A stretch of 64,000 bases of DNA from Calliopum simillimum (Eukaryota > Arthropoda > Insecta > Diptera > Lauxaniidae): positions 2,170,001-2,234,000 of the forward strand of contig OX638368.1 in the NCBI GenBank assembly GCA_951812925.1, in the 5' to 3' direction. The position numbers were made by a program, and so were the translations under genes. Below are positions 57,680-64,000 of the stretch, in pieces. Below the pieces are notes generated by a model. The model was not told the DNA's origin and did no database searches. It worked only from the letters and a program-made list of their open reading frames with translations. Each line of letters begins with the position of its first letter. Positions within the stretch are counted from its first letter, which is position 1.

Positions 57680-60070
57680 GTGGTGGCATATTCACTTTGT
57701 CCTTCCGTTTGTAACGAATAGAAGGATGCGTGGCTGATATATGAAGCAATCCACGCCGAGTGTACCAGCTCAAATTTTTTTTTCTCCGATTTCGCTCAAA
57801 TTTGGCAATATGGTAGATCCGGTGTGCAAGAACAACAATCAGGAAAGATTGGTCCTAGTACCGGGTGTTTTTTCAAAAATTTATAGCTTGCACTAAAGTT
57901 AGTAAATTGATAAATCTAAGTTACTGGTCCCATTCATTTTTAAGTGTTCTTTTTATAAAAAAATATTTCCAGGTGAAGAACATTTTTTTTCACCAAAATT
58001 TTTTACACTTAAAAATACTTTTGAATTTTTTTTTAAAAAAACCCCCTTCGATTTTTTTTTAAATATTTTGAATTAAAGCATAATTTATAAGCTTCAAAAT
58101 GATGTATGACTCAAGATGGGATTCGGACGCTAAATAGGAGTTTTTGGTTTATGAACGCCCGCGGAAGGCAAAAATATTTTTTTACTCAAGAGGAATAGCC
58201 CAGGAAAATAAGACGAAAAAAGAGCTGCTGTGCGAAAAAATTCCAAGTGAATTTTTTTCACCGGAATTATATTAATTTATGCATGGTTAATAATGTGTAA
58301 AAAGTCCATTGAAGTCCATCATGTATTAAACGTCAAAGCCATATGTGTACAAATCGAAGTAACCGTTTAGAAGTTATTCAATAAAAACCGATTTTTTTTC
58401 CATTTAAAGGTTTTTTTTTTAATATCTTCTAAACGGTTACTTAAATTTGTGCAAATATGGCTTCTTTTTTTTGTAGATCTTGGGATTCTCTACAAAATTG
58501 ATGCCATTGCTTTTTATAGTATGACTTACCGTTTCAGAGATATCCTTCAAAAGCTAGTATTTTCTCGTTAAAGAGTATTCGCAATTTTAAAAGTAAGATA
58601 TTTTAATATGAACTTATACGTAGCATTTACATATAAAAATTGTGCACAACTTTTTAAATTGGGTTATCTCCTAAACTATAAACTACACGAAAACATTTTT
58701 TGCATCTCTACATAGGAAATTTCCTGTGTTACAAAACTGTGGAGAAAAATTTTTCTGCAAAAGTTTGCGTTAGCGAGATATTTGCAAAAAACTGATTTTA
58801 GCGACCTTTGAGCCTGAATAACTTTTTATGCGCACAATGGACTTCAATGGACTTTTTACACATTATTAACCATGTATAAATAAATGTAATTCCGGTGAAA
58901 AAAATTCACTTGGAATTTTTTCGCAGAAATATTCTAATTTTCCTGGGCTAGAAAGCATATCTTACGAAAAAAGTGTACTAGGCATAAAATGCTTAGATCA
59001 TCAAGGAAATAAGTATGAAATTAATTGGGAAATTTTTGGAAAGTCAAAAAAAAAATTTTTTTTTTGAGTAATTTTTGAAAAAATTTAAAAAAAAATTTTT
59101 CAAAAATTATTCAAAAAAAAAAGTTTCCAAAAAAAATCCAAAAAATCACACGTATTGCTTTGACGATTCTAAGCATTTTTTGCCTAGTACACTTTTTTCG
59201 TAAGATGCTTTCCTCTTGAGTAAAAAAAGATTTTTGCCTTCCGCGGGCGTTCAAAAGCCAAGAACTCCCATTTAGCGTCCGAATCCCATCTTGAGTCATA
59301 CATCATTTTAAAGCTTATAAATTATGCTTTAATTTAAAGTATTTTAAAAAAAATCGAAGGGGGTTTTTTTAAAAAAAATTCAAAAGTGTTTTAAAGCGTA
59401 AAATATTTTGGTGAAAAAAAATTTTCTTCACAAAAAATAGAACAGTTCAAAATGAATGGGATCAGTTACTTAGATTTATCAATTAACAAACTTTAGTGCA
59501 AGCTAAAAATTTTTGAAAAAACACCCTTTTCATGAAACTTCAATACCCTGTAATTTAACAACATATGGTACTAGGACCAAATCCTTCCGGATTGTTGTTT
59601 TTGCACACCGGATCTACTATATTGCCAAATTTGAGCGAAGTCGGAGAAAAAAAAAAATTTGAGCTGGTACACTTGGCATGGATTGCTTCATATATTCTTG
59701 ATGAGCGTTACCTCTTGAGTTGATACGTGTATAGCCGTGCCCGTCTAGCTGTCTGTTAAAATAATTTTAGTATTTTTAGGGAGCATGATAATTTGATGAA
59801 ATTTGATCTGTCATTAAAGTAAAAATCGGTCAGCGGACACACCTACCGCCTATACAAAAAAAATATTCAAAACTCAAAATTAAGAGCATTATTCGCAATA
59901 AAGTAACCAAAATATGCATAAATACTAAGGATATTAAGTAAAAGCTCTGAGCAAAAACTAGCTGAGTTAGGACAAGAGGGCGTGGTAGCTCCCATACAAG
60001 CAGAAGTTTCAAAATACTGCAATGTTGGGTATTACATTTTTGGCCAGGCCAAGGGTTACACCCTTACTAG
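57680..60070 (+). mobile_element. DINE-1-like Helitron split by a foldback element
   Basis: The 5' part at 57680-57741 (GGCATATTCACTTTGTCC, GATGCGTGGCTGATA) and 3' part at 59691-60070 (TATATTCTTGATGAGCG, GACAAGAGGGCGTGG, TTTGGCCAGGCCAAGG, CACCCTTACTAG) are continuous once 57742-59690 is removed. Confidence 0.8.
57742..59690. mobile_element. 1.95-kb foldback element
   Basis: The ends TGAAGCAATCCACGCCGAGT and TGAAGCAATCCATGCCAAGT are inverted, and the match runs for most of each half (for example ATTGCCAAATTTGAGCGAA, GATTTATCAATT, TTCCGCGGGCG). TA-type sequence flanks both ends. Inner sequence (AAAAGTCCATTG, ATTCCGGTGAAAAAAATTCAC) is reminiscent of the termini of the 8-kb element. No coding frame. 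Confidence 0.85.
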
Positions 60071-61216
60071 TTTTTTTTTTTTAAGTTAGCTGTCAAAATC
60101 CAATGGAAAATATGAAAAATGTTTTATTTTTTGGAAAATTAGAACAAAAATTCAACGATATTGGAATAAAAGAAATTTCCATTTATAAAATATTCACGAT
60201 TGCTCCCTCTCGAGAAGTGAATATATTCTTGAGGAGGGAATTTCCGGGATATTAACGATAAGGCCGATTAGCTTACTTAGAATACGTAATTATAGAATTA
60301 AAACAAATATTTTTTTTTTTCAGGTTAAAAAATATTTATGTTTTACGCCTTTACAATACTGTAACATATGTGTAATGGAATAAAGAGTAATAACCACATA
60401 CATTTACATATAATAAAAAATATTATTGCAATTGCAAGTACATACATAAATGTAAACAAATAGAAGAAAATTATATATATAATATAAATATTAGCAAATA
60501 AAACATATTTATGTTGAAAAAACAATGGACATGGAATAATGCGAAAACTAATAATAAGGTCAAGATTATTGACTTGTTAATTAATAAGTCAAATAAGATG
60601 TTCGTTAGTGAACTATTTTCAAAGCAAGATTTACATTTTAAAAGTGAATTCTTTATATTATTATTTTTTTATTGAAAGGGGGATGGTAAAAAAGTTTTCA
60701 TTTAAATTTTTTATCTGTTAAATTATTATTATATATATAAATTAAAATTACAAACAAACTAACGAACTTAGAATTATAAATTAAAAAGCGTGTCAATCTA
60801 GCAAATACGGTTAGATTTTAAAAAGCTTTCGACTTTGTTATTTTGCACTTTTAAAGCGGATAATAATGGCAAATAACTAAGCTTTTTATTGTGTGTTTAT
60901 AAAAGTATGAAGCCTTTTCAGCAAAAGTTAACTGAGTGAAAACGTTAAACAATAGAGAAAAATTATACACTAAAATAATAATTCTTAGAATATTATTTAT
61001 ATGTACTTCTTTTGTATTTTTAAGCTTAACAAAGAGACTTGCATGCGGTTAAATGATTTGGCTTTTTTTTTTTTTTTGGGTATTTTACAGATTTTTATAT
61101 ATGTATATCCTTTCTTTTTTAATTTCCATATTTCTATATAACATACATCACAGCAAAATTTTATAAATTTTATTTTATTCTTTATGCTTTAAAATACAAA
61201 CTATTTTATATATGTA
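60071..61216. other. AT-rich non-coding stretch
   Basis: No exon, RNA gene or inverted ends recognised. Confidence 0.35.
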
Positions 61217-61546
61217 TGTGACGCGTTCTGACAAAACCATGCTTGACTTGTCGAAGTAAAATTTTCAGAACAGTGCAAAATGACTTAAAATCTAGATTTC
61301 ATATCTTAAGATCAACATTAAAGTTATTTGAGTGGATATATTAAGCGTAGGGTACGAGTAGTATACAAATTTAAATTTCCGAAACCTAACGAACTTTAAT
61401 TCGATTATTTTCGAACTTGATAATCAATTATCTTTTTTCAACTTTAGGGTTAAAAATTCATTCGGTTCAAAATTTCGTTCTTCATCCTGTAAGACTTAAT
61501 TTAGACTTCTGGCAAGCTAAGTATGGTTTTGTCAGACCGCGTCACA
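61217..61546. mobile_element. MITE with TGTGACGCG ends (330 bp), TA flanks
   Basis: TGTGACGCGTTCTGACAAAA on the left and the complement TGTGACGCGGTCTGACAAAA on the right extend to about 28 bp. TA lies on both sides (61215-61216, 61547-61548). Confidence 0.82.
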
Positions 61547-61548
61547 TA

Positions 61549-64000
61549 TGTTCATATATATACGTACGGAAGTGTTTATTGGTTGTCTTTATTCAAAAGA
61601 TGATTTATTTTGATCGAAAACAATAAACTGTGCTATTTACCTTTTAGAGATGTCGTATTGAAGATTATGTTGCTCTCTACTTTTGTTGGTCATGAATTTT
61701 TCAAATAGCGCCATTAAATATATGCATCAACACTCAATAAAGTTTTTCATTTAAGATCTTCATTAACAATGGCCTGGATCTTATTACATTTGGTTTGATA
61801 AAATTATGTCAAGACCCGCTCTCCAACAACCATCCAACGAAGTTTGTTCCAAGACCTTGAATTGGAATCCACGCAATCTGTATAAGATATTTTCATGATA
61901 TTTGGTAGACGACTAATGTACCTACATATGTGCGTAAAATATTAAGGGTATTACTTAAATCGTATAAATGCCTTGAAAACCTCGATCCTTCGAGCCTCTT
62001 AAAAGATCTATAAAAATTCATATGGAACGTAATTTACGCGCGCCTCATATATTTTTGAGGCAATCTCGTAATATAGTTCAAATTCAATACGAATTTTGAC
62101 AGATAAGTATCTCAGTAAGTAAGAGTCCAATCGGAAAAGTTTAAAGATATAGTTTGATAGGAAAGATTAGTGCTACTCGATGCCATTGAAATAATGGAAC
62201 TACACTTTTTCTTGAAACTGTATCATAAGCCTAAAAACAGCGGTTTTTGCAACTTTAAGCAAGGACTATGTAAAAATTTTGAGGGTATATGAGCAATTAT
62301 GACCCCGGATTCGGATCCAGTGCACCAAACTTCATATAGGAAGATGTGTCTTGTCAAATGTACAGACAAATTTTTTTTTCGTGTGCCGGTGTAATCGGTA
62401 TCGACCTGAATATTGTTGATTTTTTACGATCGTATTTTACTTTTTGATGATCTGATCAGATTGCAAACGAGCAGGAATTGATCTCCAGGCACTGTTATTT
62501 TGTATTTTACATAAGTGCATCAAAAATGTTGAAAAATTACACTAAAGTTAACAGTTTTCCCTACTGGATCTACAAATTGATTATCAACAAAAGTTATTTT
62601 TCTTCCATGTTACCATTGATTGATATCAAAGCGTTATATGCATATAGATTTAATGACCAGCGGTTCAATATTTTTTTGCTTGGCAGACTTTAGATTTTCC
62701 AAAATAGACTTATCGCTTGGCGGAAGGTTGTTGAATTCTCGCATGTAGGAAACATTTAAGGGGCCACAATTTCCACATCCTTATCTTAACGATTTTGGTT
62801 CAAAGTTTTTATATGAACTAAGTATGTGTATATGTAAGTATCTTCGAAATGGACTGAGGAAGAGAACAAATGGCTCAAGTGTTTGGAAAACTATCTATAA
62901 ATAGCGCTTTAAGCACGAGCGAGTGAGGACATAAAAAATTCTGAAATCTGCCACAATACTGCTCTGTTATTGTTGAAGGGACTGCACATAAGCCTCGTTA
63001 CGCTACTAGGGAATGTGAGTTCAAACAAGCATCACGCTTGTGTAGTTATTTTGTTTTTTTACTTTAAGTTACATTCACATAGGGATGGGGATGGAATCAA
63101 TTATGGCGAAGTTTAGCGTCACGAGGTTTATGGATAGCCCCTAACTTTTCTGTGTATGTTTTAATTAGGTTTTGCTTATGGCGTTCACATTCTTGTTTTA
63201 ATTTAAATATCTAGCAATCTTCCATTGCAAATGATTTAAGGTAAAGCCGAAGAGTTCAAATATTTTGAAAATGTAGACTAGATGGAGTTTTACACAGTTC
63301 ATATAAATTTTTGCAGATTTCTAAAAACCGGACATCTGTATAGTGAAAATTTCGCCATTTTTTTATTGCAGTTCTGTTGAGGTAAAACCACCACTATATA
63401 GCGCTATATGCAGTTTTAAGCTTTTTGCAATTTTCTTTAGGCTAATCGTAGCTTAACAAATTTAAATAAATAGTTTGTATTTTAATTGCTTTAAATTTAT
63501 TTTAGTTTTTTGATATTTAACTATATTCGTGCACGTACAAAATGTTTATAAATTTTTATAATTTAAAAAAACAAGATAAGGTTTTTTTTATTTTAGTTAT
63601 AAATTTTTATTGCAATACTAAAATTCTAGAAAAGCACAACACGTTGTTTTCATGGTCTTCAAAATATGTTATAATTATTTAAATTTAATACAATTAATTA
63701 ATTCTAATATTGTTCTGCAATTGTTTGTCTAAACATGCAAGAGAAAACAATTCAAGCAACAAAAGAAAGGTAGATTAATAAACTTGTATTTCTGAATTTA
63801 TTCTGCTTAAACTTGTATGTTATTGTTGTTTTTTTTATAATTTAGTTTTTTTTTAACATGCAAGTCCTTCCGGTTGCGCACTGAAAGAGTTTAAATTGAC
63901 TAGCTTAAAAGAGATTTCTGATTGGTATGGTTTTGCTTACTTTATCTTGAAATTTCGGCTTCATTAGGAAGAAAAAGTTAATAATCAATTTTGTGTTCAG
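61549..64000. other. Non-coding stretch to the right edge
   Basis: A short repeat phrase, GGATTCGGATCCAGTGCACC, near 62308 resembles DINE-type internal sequence (GGATGCAGTGTACC). Otherwise no element, exon or RNA gene could be supported. Confidence 0.35.

Overview
This is AT-rich nuclear DNA from a higher fly, most likely a tephritid fruit fly. The host traces are insect-type: a MADF/BESS gene pair, a RalBP1 (fly Rlip) first exon and a PNRC-type protein. The mobile DNA is fly-type as well: DINE-1/INE-1-like Helitrons, a DD41D mariner of the kind known as the rosa group from Ceratitis, and many MITEs. There is no rRNA, CRISPR array or bacterial-type operon. Species was not determined.

Layout. 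1-715 is a 65-bp satellite, followed to about 2.9 kb by pyrimidine-rich short degenerate repeats. 3.3-9.4 kb holds two retrotransposon scraps and two MADF/BESS genes; the second is complete in two exons, while the first shows only its second exon. 9.6-27.2 kb is a dense nest of DNA transposons. The centrepiece is one 8-kb element (18267-26228) with long, nearly identical inverted termini, a 5-bp target duplication and a decayed transposase gene that I cannot place in a named superfamily. Two mariners and a Helitron-like element later landed inside its termini.

27.2-43.5 kb is mostly AT-rich and non-coding. It has a RalBP1 first exon at 27807-28030 that carries an in-frame stop at codon 9 but looks bounded by splice sites, plus nested inverted-repeat elements at 33.5-35.8 kb. 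43.5-46.7 kb holds one clean host gene on the minus strand, encoding a PNRC-family decapping/nuclear-receptor cofactor. 46.9-64 kb is non-coding with at least seven more inverted-repeat elements, including a 1.95-kb foldback inserted in a Helitron.

How it fits together. The host genes are unrelated to each other. The PNRC-like gene could lie within a long RalBP1 intron if RalBP1 continues beyond the right edge, but no further RalBP1 exon is seen. The best evidence here is structural: several insertions can be dated relative to each other because the undisturbed target is still present in the partner copy.
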